Assembly: GCF_017303275.1 (NCBI RefSeq)
Contig: NZ_JAFKOJ010000012.1
Span: forward strand, 35,731-99,730
Direction: 5' to 3'
Source: Bacillus sp. NTK034
GTDB taxonomy: Bacteria; Bacillota; Bacilli; Bacillales; Cytobacillaceae
Length of the DNA: 64,000 nucleotides
The position numbers and the translations under genes were made by a program. This document shows, piece by piece, positions 1 through 6,831 of the stretch. Under the pieces are notes generated by a model, which saw only the letters and a list, made by a program, of their open reading frames with translations, had not been told where the DNA came from and made no database searches. Each line of letters begins with the position of its first letter. Position 1 is the stretch's first letter.

Positions 1-369
1 ACATTGGACATGTACCAAAACGTGGTGGCTATCAGCGACTACATTGTGCGCACTGGTGCTGTCGGCACATTACTAGTGGGCATTATTTATGGCTGTTTTA
101 CAAATTGGGGGTTTTTCAAGCACAGATGGCTAACAATTAAATGGATTTTATTTATTATCCAAACTATTGTCGGCATTACAATTGTTGATGAATTAATGGT
201 GGAAAATCTGGCCCTGCTTGAAGCAGAAGGCAGTAAGGCGCTGACAAATCCTGTTTTCATAGATAATCATACTGTTCGCCAGTATGCCGTCTACTTTCAA
301 ATTGCAGTCACCCTTTTCATTTTTGCAATATCCGTCTTGCGTCCGTGGAAAAAGAAAAGGCAAAAATAA
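1..369 (+). CDS. Membrane protein, 5' truncated by window edge
   Basis: Open frame running in from the left edge and ending in TAA. The first in-window candidate starts (TTG at 4, ATG at 10) have no ribosome binding site, so the gene most likely begins upstream. About 122 residues are visible: three hydrophobic segments (roughly residues 16-32, 43-60 and 95-112) and a basic tail ending KKKRQK, consistent with an integral membrane protein with a cytoplasmic C-terminus. It loosely resembles small DUF2269-type membrane proteins, but I see no diagnostic motif. Function unknown. Confidence 0.6.
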   Translation, partial: TLDMYQNVVAISDYIVRTGAVGTLLVGIIYGCFTNWGFFKHRWLTIKWILFIIQTIVGITIVDELMVENLALLEAEGSKALTNPVFIDNHTVRQYAVYFQIAVTLFIFAISVLRPWKKKRQK

Positions 370-447
370 AGCTGGCAGTCCATCCCGACTATCATTTTTA
401 AACCAAGCATTTCAATCATACTCTTAATTAATAAGAAGGAGATTCCC

Positions 448-996
448 ATGGTAAAATTAGAACCTTTTACAGAAAAAGATTTCGATTTGCTCATCAGCTG
501 GATCAGCACACAGGAATTAATGGTTCAGTGGAGCGGTGCCCATTTCAAATTCCCGCTTGATCATGAGCAGCTTGCTAAGTATATAAGCTCAGCGAATCTG
601 GAATCCAGCACGGAATATATCTACAAAGTTATGGCAAACGATGAAATCGTCGGTCATATTTCCCTTGGCAGAGTTGACCGTGTCAACGAAACTGCTAGGA
701 TTGGCAAGGTTTTCATCTGCCCCGCAGCACGGGGGAAAGGGTATGCTTCAGAAATGATTCATCAAATCCTGAACTTAGCGTTCCAAGAGCTGAAATTAAA
801 TAGAATCAGTCTTGGGGTTTTCGATTTTAACCTGCCTGCTATTAAGATTTACGAGCAGGCAGGTTTCCAAAAAGAAGGACTTCTCAGGCAGACCAATAGA
901 GTTAGAAATGATTATTGGAACTTGATAGAAATGAGCATCCTGAAAGCTGAATGGCAGGCCAGCGCCGGGCTCAGGGGTATTCAATCAAACGTTTGA
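448..996 (+). CDS. GNAT family N-acetyltransferase
   Basis: 182 residues, ATG start behind AAGGAG. Predicted to transfer acetyl from acetyl-CoA to an amine, RimJ/RimL-like. The fold is visible as an N-terminal EPFTEKDFDLLISW strand-helix, a central GRVDRVNETARIGKVFI strand pair, the acetyl-CoA loop ARGKGYASEMIHQ near residue 95, and the C-terminal AIKIYEQAGFQKEGLLR motif. The last residues (QSNV) and the stop codon are supplied by a palindrome also found elsewhere in the window, so the C-terminus may have been altered by that element. Monocistronic; substrate unknown. Confidence 0.85.
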   Translation: MVKLEPFTEKDFDLLISWISTQELMVQWSGAHFKFPLDHEQLAKYISSANLESSTEYIYKVMANDEIVGHISLGRVDRVNETARIGKVFICPAARGKGYASEMIHQILNLAFQELKLNRISLGVFDFNLPAIKIYEQAGFQKEGLLRQTNRVRNDYWNLIEMSILKAEWQASAGLRGIQSNV

Positions 997-1002
997 TTGA
1001 AT
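979..1002. repeat. 24-bp palindrome, copy 1 of a dispersed family
   Basis: Perfect palindrome centred on 990/991 with core AATCAAACGTTTGATT. It contains the stop codon of the acetyltransferase and lies between two convergent genes. The same 16-bp core recurs at 10202-10217 and inside 36897-36938. Confidence 0.85.
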
Positions 1003-1014
1003 TATCCTCTACAT

Positions 1015-1045
1015 AAAAAAAACAGGGCGGATATACTCCGCCCTG
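1015..1045 (-). terminator. Terminator after terC
   Basis: 9-bp perfect stem CAGGGCGGA/TCCGCCCTG with a 5-nt loop. On the minus strand it is followed by a run of eight T. Confidence 0.9.
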
Positions 1046-1051
1046 CTTGAT

Positions 1052-1834
1052 TTAGCTTGCTTTTTCTTCAGCTGGCACTTCCTGTTTTTCCTTGGAGAGG
1101 AACCATCCAGCTAGTGCTATTCCAATTAAGACTACATAGAAAGTAACTTTCCATTCGGTCGACTTGGCAAATCCTTCAGGCAGGATCGCCAGCGCCGGAT
1201 GGGACATTGTATAGACAGCCAGTTTAACACCAACCCAGCCGACAATACCAAATGCTGCAACCTCAAGTCCTGGCCTCCTGTGAAGCAGATCTACAAAGAG
1301 GTTTGCAGCAAAACGCATAATGATCAATCCGATCATACCGCCGGCAAAGATGACAAAGAACTTTCCGCCATCAAGCCCCCCTACATGGCCAAGTCCTGAA
1401 TCCGGAAGAGCCACGGCCAGAGCGACCGCTGCCAGAATGGAATCTACAGCGAATGCTATATCAGCCAGTTCAACTTTAAAAACTGTCAGCCAAAAACCAG
1501 ATTGTTTCTTTTCCTTCGTTATTTCTGCCTCTTCCTCGCCTTTTTTCACAAGGAACTTTCTTAATATGTGATTAGCCGCGATAAACAGAAGGTATAGCGC
1601 TCCAATGGCTTGAACCTGCCATACATCTACTAAATATGAAATCGCAAATAACGATCCAAAGCGGAAAACAAACGCTCCAGCCAACCCGTAAAATAAAGCC
1701 TTCTTCCTCTGCTCCTCAGGAAGGTGTTTAACCATAATCGCCAGGACCAGCGCGTTATCAGCAGCCAATAAACCCTCCAGCGCCACAAGCAGCAGCAATA
1801 CCCATCCATACTCAAGTATGAGTGATAATTCCAT
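1052..1834 (-). CDS. terC: TerC/YkoY family membrane protein (Mn export)
   Basis: 260-residue multi-pass membrane protein. TerC family members such as Bacillus YkoY (MeeY) and YceF (MeeF) export Mn2+ and metallate secreted enzymes. Family signatures are present: ALEGLLAADNALVLAIMV near residue 20 and VELADIAFAVDSILAAVAL near residue 122, both carrying the membrane-embedded acidic residues. A charged loop (KKGEEEAEITKEKK) separates the two halves. The ATG follows GGGAGGG. It is the second gene after a manganese riboswitch, 14 bp behind fbpB, so it should be induced by Mn2+. Assignment as an Mn exporter is from family plus the riboswitch. Confidence 0.93.
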   Translation of the reverse strand: MELSLILEYGWVLLLLVALEGLLAADNALVLAIMVKHLPEEQRKKALFYGLAGAFVFRFGSLFAISYLVDVWQVQAIGALYLLFIAANHILRKFLVKKGEEEAEITKEKKQSGFWLTVFKVELADIAFAVDSILAAVALAVALPDSGLGHVGGLDGGKFFVIFAGGMIGLIIMRFAANLFVDLLHRRPGLEVAAFGIVGWVGVKLAVYTMSHPALAILPEGFAKSTEWKVTFYVVLIGIALAGWFLSKEKQEVPAEEKAS

Positions 1835-1848
1835 CTAAACACCCTCCC

Positions 1849-1974
1849 TTATTTCACCTTTGTGTATTTTTCGTCTAAACGTTTTTCAATTTTAGCCAGC
1901 AATTCCTGATCTCTCAGCAGCTCTTCTTTGTTTTTCTTAATTAATTCTGCAAATGATACTTTTGCTTTTTTCAT
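1849..1974 (-). CDS. fbpB: FbpB family small basic protein, copy 1
   Basis: 41-residue protein with the Fur-regulated-basic-protein B pattern: LIKKNKEELLRD, then LLAKIEKRLDEKY. Lysine- and glutamate-rich, probably largely helical. The ATG follows GAAAGGAGACCAAG. In B. subtilis, FbpB helps the small RNA FsrA repress iron-rich proteins. Here no Fur box is visible. The gene instead follows a manganese riboswitch and precedes terC by 14 bp, suggesting Mn control. Function in this setting is inferred. A second copy lies at 6625-6750. Confidence 0.85.
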   Translation of the reverse strand: MKKAKVSFAELIKKNKEELLRDQELLAKIEKRLDEKYTKVK

Positions 1975-2077
1975 CTTGGTCTCCTTTCCTTCTATTTTTT
2001 AAGTATTGAAAGCTTCGCACTGTTTCCCTGCAGTTATGTCGATTGAGGATTTCCATTGCCAGGCTATATCAGGCAAT

Positions 2078-2110
2078 AAAAAAACCTCTACCAGCAAGCG
2101 GTAAAGGTTT
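2078..2110 (-). terminator. Second terminator in the Mn leader
   Basis: Stem of about 10 bp (AACCTTTACC/GGTAGAGGTT) with a 7-nt loop and a minus-strand T7 run, lying just downstream of the riboswitch terminator and before fbpB. Two terminators in tandem would give tight shut-off. Confidence 0.75.
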
Positions 2111-2112
2111 TA

Positions 2113-2152
2113 AAAAACAAAAAGACCTTTACCCGAAACAGGCAAAGGTCTT
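2113..2152 (-). terminator. Riboswitch expression-platform terminator
   Basis: 12-bp stem AAGACCTTTGCC/GGTAAAGGTCTT (minus-strand sense) followed by TTTTTGTTTTTT. Its ascending arm reuses the CCTTT that also closes the aptamer's P1 stem, so metal binding and termination should be mutually exclusive. Confidence 0.88.
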
Positions 2153-2240
2153 GCTAACAACGTTAAGGTTGCCAACAAAGCCGGGAGCTCTTAACTCCGA
2201 AATGACGACTCTGCTGTAAAAGCTACTCCCCTTTAGGAGA
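2146..2240 (-). ncRNA. yybP-ykoY manganese riboswitch
   Basis: The minus strand carries the conserved aptamer words AAAGGGGAGTAGC, AGTCGTCATTTCGG, CCCGGCTTTGTTGGCAACC and TTAGCAAGACCTTTGCC, in the order seen in the B. subtilis ykoY leader. P1 can form between AAAGG and CCTTT. Known members sense Mn2+ and switch expression on by preventing termination. It precedes fbpB-terC, and TerC is a classical target gene. Confidence 0.93.
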
Positions 2241-2260
2241 AACTATTCAACTATACGTTA

Positions 2261-2289
2261 ATCATATTCTATTTCACTAAAGGTGTCAA
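2261..2289 (-). promoter_or_regulatory. Sigma-A promoter of Mn riboswitch-fbpB-terC
   Basis: TTGACA at 2284-2289 and TATGAT at 2261-2266 with 17-bp spacing, both near consensus. It lies immediately after the stop codon of the upstream DoxX-like gene, so the riboswitch unit has its own start. Confidence 0.9.
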
Positions 2290-2292
2290 CCC

Positions 2293-3288
2293 TTATGCAA
2301 ATCTGTAATAAATCAGAATGAATGTCGCAAGGATGAAAATAAAGTTCAGGAAAACAAATACAAATTGATCAGCCTTGGTTTTATGAAGCTTAATAGGCGG
2401 GTTATAGAAAGACACTCCTTCAATGATGAAGATAATCAGCACAATATGAATCATAAAATGGCCAATTACTTCTGTCATTCCAAAGAGCATCGTGGTTGTA
2501 ATAAAAATAACCGTCACCACGAAGCCAACTGCCCGGTTAAGGATCCCTACCACCAGAAGGTAACCGACAACAAACTCAATGAAAGCAGCCATAACAACGA
2601 ATGCAGCCGGTGCAAAGCCGAATGTGGGAACTCCATGATTGGCTACAATATCGAGAGACATGCTTGGATATACCCATTTTTCAACAGCAACCCAGCATAA
2701 AGATAACCCTGTACCTAAATACAGAAATGGAAATCCAACCTGCTCAAGCTTCGTACTGCCGACCAGCAAGACTCCTATAATGGCAACATAATATCCATAA
2801 TCAAGCATATGGAAAATGCCATTCTGTAGGGTAACGTACACAAATAGCCCCAATAAAATAACGGCTCCGGCCTTTGTAGAGATGTGATGGGGAATAAGCA
2901 GAAAGCCAATAACTGCCCAAGTTAGAATCATTGCAATCGTATTGGTTAAATGAAATTCAGGGGCAAATATAGTTCCATTCGTCACCTGAATTATTAATGC
3001 TGCAGCTGTACCATACTTAAGGATATACCTGCTGTATTTGCGGAATCCTGAGAGCCAGTCATCCATCATTTTAACTTTGCCCCATTCCGCTGTCCTTGGG
3101 ATAATCAATGTCAGCATCGCAAGTACAATCGCAGCTGTCAGTGCAAGTCCCATAAATAAAGGTGATAATATATTTTCAATCGTTTCCTTTTGAGGCGTCA
3201 CATTCGTGAACCATTTCACATGTGCGCTCGCAAAAAAAGGCGTCATGGCAAAACCTGCTATAAATAAAAACTGGAATATTTTTTTCAT
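2293..3288 (-). CDS. DoxX-like multi-pass membrane protein
   Basis: 331 residues with a cleavable-looking N-terminal signal (KKIFQFLFIAGFAMTPFFASAH) followed by HVKWF and about eight or nine hydrophobic helices. The region with GTGLSLCWVAVEKWVYPS and the last third (AFIEFVVGYLLVVGILNRAVG) resemble DoxX/DoxD membrane proteins. The start follows GGGAGGCAAG. An FNR/CRP-type palindrome lies about 100 bp upstream, suggesting oxygen- or redox-linked control. DoxX-like proteins are often tied to redox, but this protein's own activity is unknown. Confidence 0.7.
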   Translation of the reverse strand: MKKIFQFLFIAGFAMTPFFASAHVKWFTNVTPQKETIENILSPLFMGLALTAAIVLAMLTLIIPRTAEWGKVKMMDDWLSGFRKYSRYILKYGTAAALIIQVTNGTIFAPEFHLTNTIAMILTWAVIGFLLIPHHISTKAGAVILLGLFVYVTLQNGIFHMLDYGYYVAIIGVLLVGSTKLEQVGFPFLYLGTGLSLCWVAVEKWVYPSMSLDIVANHGVPTFGFAPAAFVVMAAFIEFVVGYLLVVGILNRAVGFVVTVIFITTTMLFGMTEVIGHFMIHIVLIIFIIEGVSFYNPPIKLHKTKADQFVFVFLNFIFILATFILIYYRFA

Positions 3289-3346
3289 GATGATCTTGCC
3301 TCCCTGATGGCATTTTAGGTAAACAATATAAGTACAGTATTAATAT

Positions 3347-3352
3347 ATTATA
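3347..3352 (-). promoter_or_regulatory. Probable -10 of the DoxX-like gene
   Basis: TATAAT on the minus strand, with only a poor -35 (TTGAAT at 19-bp spacing). A weak core of this kind is consistent with activator dependence; the palindrome at 3388-3407 is centred about 57 bp before the expected start point. Confidence 0.45.
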
Positions 3353-3387
3353 CTTTTCATTCCAGAGGATTATTCAAAAGTGAATTT

Positions 3388-3407
3388 TATGTGAAATATT
3401 TCACATA
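3388..3407. promoter_or_regulatory. FNR/CRP-type operator palindrome
   Basis: Perfect 20-bp palindrome containing TGTGA-N6-TCACA, the binding pattern of Bacillus Fnr and related CRP-family regulators. It sits upstream of the DoxX-like gene and just beyond the tatA terminator. Confidence 0.6.
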
Positions 3408-3416
3408 TGATCCGTG

Positions 3417-3443
3417 AAAAAATACAGACGAACATATCGCCTG
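3417..3443 (-). terminator. Terminator after phoD-tatA
   Basis: CAGGCGA/TCGTCTG stem with a G-U pair that exists only in the minus-strand RNA, a 5-nt loop and a T-rich tail. Confidence 0.65.
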
Positions 3444-3454
3444 CATTTACTCTC

Positions 3455-3661
3455 CTACTTTTCTTTTTTCAAGGCTGAAAGTACCGGCTTTTTCTCTTCC
3501 TTCTTTTCCTCATCTGATACCAAATCCTTTGCCGCACTTTTAAACTCCGTTAAGGTCCGCCCAAATGCCCGCCCGATTTCAGGAAGCTTGGATGGCCCAA
3601 ATATGATCAATGCAATGACAAGAACGAGAATTAAGCCTGGAATGCCAATGTTGGAAATCAT
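3455..3661 (-). CDS. tatA: Twin-arginine translocase subunit TatA
   Basis: 68 residues with TatA architecture: a short periplasm-side start, one membrane helix ([15 protein letters not shown]), the invariant [17 protein letters not shown] hinge and amphipathic helix, and a charged tail ([10 protein letters not shown]). It forms the translocation pore for folded Tat substrates. It lies 15 bp after phoD, a Tat substrate, as tatAd does in the B. subtilis phoD-tatAd-tatCd cluster. No tatC is next to it here. Confidence 0.95.
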   Translation of the reverse strand: MISNIGIPGLILVLVIALIIFGPSKLPEIGRAFGRTLTEFKSAAKDLVSDEEKKEEKKPVLSALKKEK

Positions 3662-3676
3662 CTTCTCACCGTCCCG

Positions 3677-5431
3677 TTAATGTAATACCTTTTCTCGCTT
3701 TTTCTTAAGCTGCTTTTCATGTGCCCTTGAATGAGCGTGATGGCGATCTTCCTCCACCTCAGCAGATATTCGAACTCCCTGAGGGACAGCTGTAGCCGAA
3801 ACCTGCTTCAAGCCAGCCTGGTCTTTTTCAAAGACTAAGGATGCTCTCGTTGATATATCCGCCCCAGGCTCTGTTACGAAAGGAAGCACCCGATAATCTG
3901 TACGCCATTGCTCTGGTGTTACCCGGCAGCGGACATAGCCTCTATAATTATTAAAGAATTTAATATGCGGATTTTCTGCAAGCGTCTTTTCCGTATCCGC
4001 TCTCACATCTGATCCGTTTCCTCCTGATGTGATAGAGGTTCCGACAAATTCGGCCCCAATCAGCTTTGCATTTGGATCATTATAGTTTGTTAGAATATTG
4101 GAAGCCCAGCTTGCATGTACATCTCCAGTCAGAACAATTAGGTTTCCGATATTGTTTGAAACAGCAAAATCAGCCAAACGCTGCCGGGCAGCAGGGTAAC
4201 CATCCCATGCATCCATGCTGAACTTCGGCGAAGCCATAGTCCCGAAGTTTCTCTGGGCAAAGAACACCTGCTGTGCAAGGACATTCCAATGCGCATTGGA
4301 ACTGGCAAGATTGCTTTCAACCCATTTTTCCTGGTCATTGCCGAGAAGAGTGCGGTTTGGATCAAGGGACTCCGGCGTATGCGGCTTGCTGCCATCACCA
4401 TTTGCCTGATCATCACGATATTGCCGGGAATCAAGCACAAGGAATGACGCCAGGCTGCCATAGCTGAATTCCCTATACAGCTGCATACCATCACCATTTG
4501 GCATGGAAGATAACCGGAGAGGCATGTGCTCATAATATGCCTGATAAGCGGCTGCACGGCGTTTTATAAATGCTTCAGCTGACTGGCCTTTTTCCGGAAT
4601 CCCTGCTGCATAGTTATTTTCCACTTCATGGTCATCCCAAGTTACCACCCAAGGGAAAGCAGCATGAGCTTCTCTCAGATGCGGATCAGATTTGTACTGA
4701 GCATGGCGGTTCCGATAATCTTCAATAGAGATAATTTCCGGTCCGCTATGGTGGCGGACATTTCCTGTTGGTGAAATATATTCATTTGGTCCATATTCAT
4801 ATATGTAGTCGCCAAGGTGAATGACAAAATCCAAATTTTCCTTTGCCATATGCTGATAGGCAGTAAAAAATCCATGTTCATACTGCTGGCATGAAGCAAA
4901 TGCAAATGATAGCCCTGATACTTTGGCACCCGCAGCAGGAAGTGTCTTTGTTTTGCCGATTGGGCTTAGTTCATTTCCACATTTAAAACGATAATAATAA
5001 ACAGTGTCCGGCATTAAGCCTTCTGCCTCCACATGCACAGAATGCGCCAAATCAGGTACTGCAATTTCTGTCCCGCGTTTAACAACTTTTCGGAAATGTT
5101 CATCTGCAGCAAGTTCCCATTTAACTGGCACAGCATGAGAAGGCATCCCTCCTCCAATAAGCGGTTCTGGTGCAAGCCTTGTCCATAAAACCACACTGTC
5201 CGAAAGAGGATCTCCTGATGCCACACCGAGGGTAAAAGGATATTTGCTGAACTTAGGAGAAGCCTCAACTGTTAGATTACCCACACCTAATGATTGCGCC
5301 ATAGCCAAGGCAAGAGAAAAACCGGCAATTTTCCCTGCACCAGATAGAAAGCTCCGGCGGTCAATGTCCCTCTTCAAGTTCTCTTCATTAAACTTCTTGA
5401 TTAAATCATCAATCGACCTATCATTGTTCAT
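3677..5431 (-). CDS. phoD: PhoD-type alkaline phosphatase/phosphodiesterase
   Basis: 584 residues from the ATG placed 6 nt after AGAGGTG. A GTG three codons earlier lies inside that site and is less likely. The Tat signal peptide has twin arginines (DRRSFLSG) near residue 25, followed by a hydrophobic stretch. PhoD metal-site motifs follow: IHLGDYIYEYG, TWDDHEVENNY and LTGDVHASWASN. In B. subtilis, PhoD degrades wall teichoic acid under phosphate starvation and is exported by TatAd-TatCd. The tatA gene follows in the same unit. No clean Pho box was found upstream. Confidence 0.93.
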   Translation of the reverse strand: MNNDRSIDDLIKKFNEENLKRDIDRRSFLSGAGKIAGFSLALAMAQSLGVGNLTVEASPKFSKYPFTLGVASGDPLSDSVVLWTRLAPEPLIGGGMPSHAVPVKWELAADEHFRKVVKRGTEIAVPDLAHSVHVEAEGLMPDTVYYYRFKCGNELSPIGKTKTLPAAGAKVSGLSFAFASCQQYEHGFFTAYQHMAKENLDFVIHLGDYIYEYGPNEYISPTGNVRHHSGPEIISIEDYRNRHAQYKSDPHLREAHAAFPWVVTWDDHEVENNYAAGIPEKGQSAEAFIKRRAAAYQAYYEHMPLRLSSMPNGDGMQLYREFSYGSLASFLVLDSRQYRDDQANGDGSKPHTPESLDPNRTLLGNDQEKWVESNLASSNAHWNVLAQQVFFAQRNFGTMASPKFSMDAWDGYPAARQRLADFAVSNNIGNLIVLTGDVHASWASNILTNYNDPNAKLIGAEFVGTSITSGGNGSDVRADTEKTLAENPHIKFFNNYRGYVRCRVTPEQWRTDYRVLPFVTEPGADISTRASLVFEKDQAGLKQVSATAVPQGVRISAEVEEDRHHAHSRAHEKQLKKKREKVLH

Positions 5432-5745
5432 TTTCTTCACCTCTTAATTCAAACTGGATTCACAATTGATTATAAGAGGCTTTTTTTAAAGCAATATGAA
5501 GATATGTAAAGGAGGATGACAATATCTCTGCCAATTTTAACAGGACTTTTGTAAGGATATGGATATTTATTCAACCGATATTCTAGACTTGCGGTCAAAA
5601 TACCTTTGTACCTCTGTAACATTTGTCCCAACTATTTTTACAATTTATACATAGAATATTAACGAATCCTGTCAAAATCTTTTAGTTTACTAATCTATAA
5701 ATAGTGGTTATGATGATAGTTATAATCTTGAAAAGGGGTGAGGGA
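5432..5745. other. Divergent intergenic region, phoD and small membrane genes
   Basis: AT-rich region that should hold both divergent promoters. A TATAAT occurs at 5721-5726 on the plus strand without a convincing -35. No repeated TTNACA pattern typical of PhoP sites could be aligned with the expected spacing. Confidence 0.4.
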
Positions 5746-6066
5746 ATGAAAAAAATGAAGATAATGCCATTTTTAATGCTGTCTGTATTTTTAACCTTCC
5801 TCATCACCCAGTACCCTGGGGTCCATTTCAATGATATTCCAATGGACCAAAGCAAAGCGGTAACTGTTTCGGACTTTTCCGAGAGCTTTCTAATAAAAGA
5901 TGATCCTAAAAAACATATTTTCATACAGGGTATAATTTCTTTAGCCATCACAATCCTAACCATTATCCTTTTTATATACAGTGCCCTGCACATAATCGCC
6001 CGCAGGAAGAAGATATTCTATAATCCCATCTTCTACGAGGCGAATTATGTAATCCACACTCCTTAA
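5746..6066 (+). CDS. Two-helix membrane protein, unknown function
   Basis: 106 residues from the ATG behind AAGGGGTGAGGGA; in-frame upstream codons lack a site. One hydrophobic helix lies near the N-terminus (MPFLMLSVFLTFLIT) and a second at residues 64-84 (GIISLAITILTIILFIYSAL). Between them is an extracytoplasmic stretch of about 40 residues with FNDIPMDQ. The tail after the second helix is RRKKIFYN. It is followed after 35 bp by a 37-codon gene with a good ribosome site, so the two may be co-expressed. I do not recognise the family. Confidence 0.7.
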   Translation: MKKMKIMPFLMLSVFLTFLITQYPGVHFNDIPMDQSKAVTVSDFSESFLIKDDPKKHIFIQGIISLAITILTIILFIYSALHIIARRKKIFYNPIFYEANYVIHTP

Positions 6067-6101
6067 TTGTCCAACAAAACAATTAAAGGAGGAAACGAAT
6101 A

Positions 6102-6215
6102 ATGTGGATTCGATTCTTAATGATTGGGTTATTTTCATTAACAGCTTCCAGCCTGTTCTTTTATCAGGGAATGGAAATGTATCATGCTTTCACAGATTTC
6201 TTTAGACAAAAATAA
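6102..6215 (+). CDS. 37-residue single-helix membrane peptide
   Basis: ATG 8 nt after AAAGGAGG. It encodes MWIRFLMIGLFSLTASSLFF then YQGMEMYHAFTDFFRQK: one membrane helix with a short amphipathic tail. It directly follows the 106-residue membrane protein and ends 11 bp before a hairpin terminator, which supports it as a real last gene of that unit. Function unknown. Confidence 0.65.
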   Translation: MWIRFLMIGLFSLTASSLFFYQGMEMYHAFTDFFRQK

Positions 6216-6226
6216 GAATTTGGCAT

Positions 6227-6249
6227 CCAGGGACTCCCTGGGTGTTTTT
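6227..6249 (+). terminator. Terminator after the small membrane genes
   Basis: CCAGGG/CCCTGG stem with a 3-nt loop, followed by GTGTTTTT. Confidence 0.75.
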
Positions 6250-6316
6250 AATGCTTCTATCATGGGGAACCTACCTTTCTGCATTAGTTTTCTTCGTCCC
6301 TTTTCACTTCTTCTGG

Positions 6317-6560
6317 GGCACTACTCATTCTTATTAGATCACTTCACTCCCGCTTGCCTCTTCTCAAAGGCACTATTCATCCTTTATCAGTTCCCCTCAC
6401 TCCCGCTTATCTCTCCCCAAAGGCCCTATTCATCCTTATTAGTTCCCTTCACTCCTCATACCTCTCCTCAAAGACGCTATTCTCCCTCATTAGCTCCCTT
6501 CGTTCATTTCATACTCTTCCCGCAGACACTAATCCTCAATAGCATCTCGTGCCATTTTCA
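6317..6560. repeat. 52-nt tandem repeat array, about 4.7 units
   Basis: Degenerate tandem units beginning GGCACTATTCAT or variants at 6317, 6369, 6422, 6473 and 6525 (steps 52, 53, 51, 52). Units share ATTCATCCTTATTAGTTCCC and CTCTCCTCAAAG-like words; the last is eroded. The reading frame across it has no ribosome site. It lies between a plus-strand terminator and the minus-strand fbpB terminator. Confidence 0.85.
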
Positions 6561-6579
6561 CTTCGTAACTCAGCTCCAT

Positions 6580-6618
6580 AAAAAAACACCCGGCCATTTT
6601 TACTCCCAGGCCGGGTGT
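6580..6618 (-). terminator. Terminator after fbpB copy 2
   Basis: 10-bp perfect stem ACACCCGGCC/GGCCGGGTGT, 13-nt loop and a minus-strand T-run. Confidence 0.9.
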
Positions 6619-6624
6619 ACTCTC

Positions 6625-6750
6625 TTACTGTGCTTTTGCATATTTATCGTCTATTTTCTTTTCAATTTTTTCAAGCTCCCGGCTATCTTTTAAAAGCTCC
6701 TCTTTATTTGCCTTAATCATTTCAAGCATTGATAATTTTTTCTTTTTCAT
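6625..6750 (-). CDS. fbpB: FbpB family small basic protein, copy 2
   Basis: 41 residues with the FbpB pattern MLEMIKANKEELLKD and ELEKIEKKIDDKY, closely similar to the copy at 1849-1974. The ATG lies behind GAAGGTGAG. It follows purU by 81 bp on the same strand and ends 7 bp before its own terminator, so it could be cotranscribed with purU or use an unseen promoter. No Fur box is evident. The role is inferred from the family (FsrA-linked iron-sparing in B. subtilis). Confidence 0.82.
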   Translation of the reverse strand: MKKKKLSMLEMIKANKEELLKDSRELEKIEKKIDDKYAKAQ

Positions 6751-6831
6751 TTCTGCTCACCTTCTCTCATGATGTCTGTAATCTCCTGGATGCTGGATCT
6801 ATTTTTTTTGACAGTGCATGGTGTCTGTCAC

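Noticed and set aside
5500..5700. Pho box upstream of phoD
   Set aside because: Isolated TTACA-like words occur but not as repeats with the spacing expected for PhoP.
6184..6693. Plus-strand open frame of about 169 codons across the 52-nt repeats
   Set aside because: No ribosome site, low-complexity product created by the repeats, and it overlaps the fbpB gene and its terminator.
6800..6831. Terminator between purU and fbpB copy 2 (GACAG/CTGTC dyad)
   Set aside because: On the transcribed strand the dyad is followed by A, not T, so it would not act as an intrinsic terminator.
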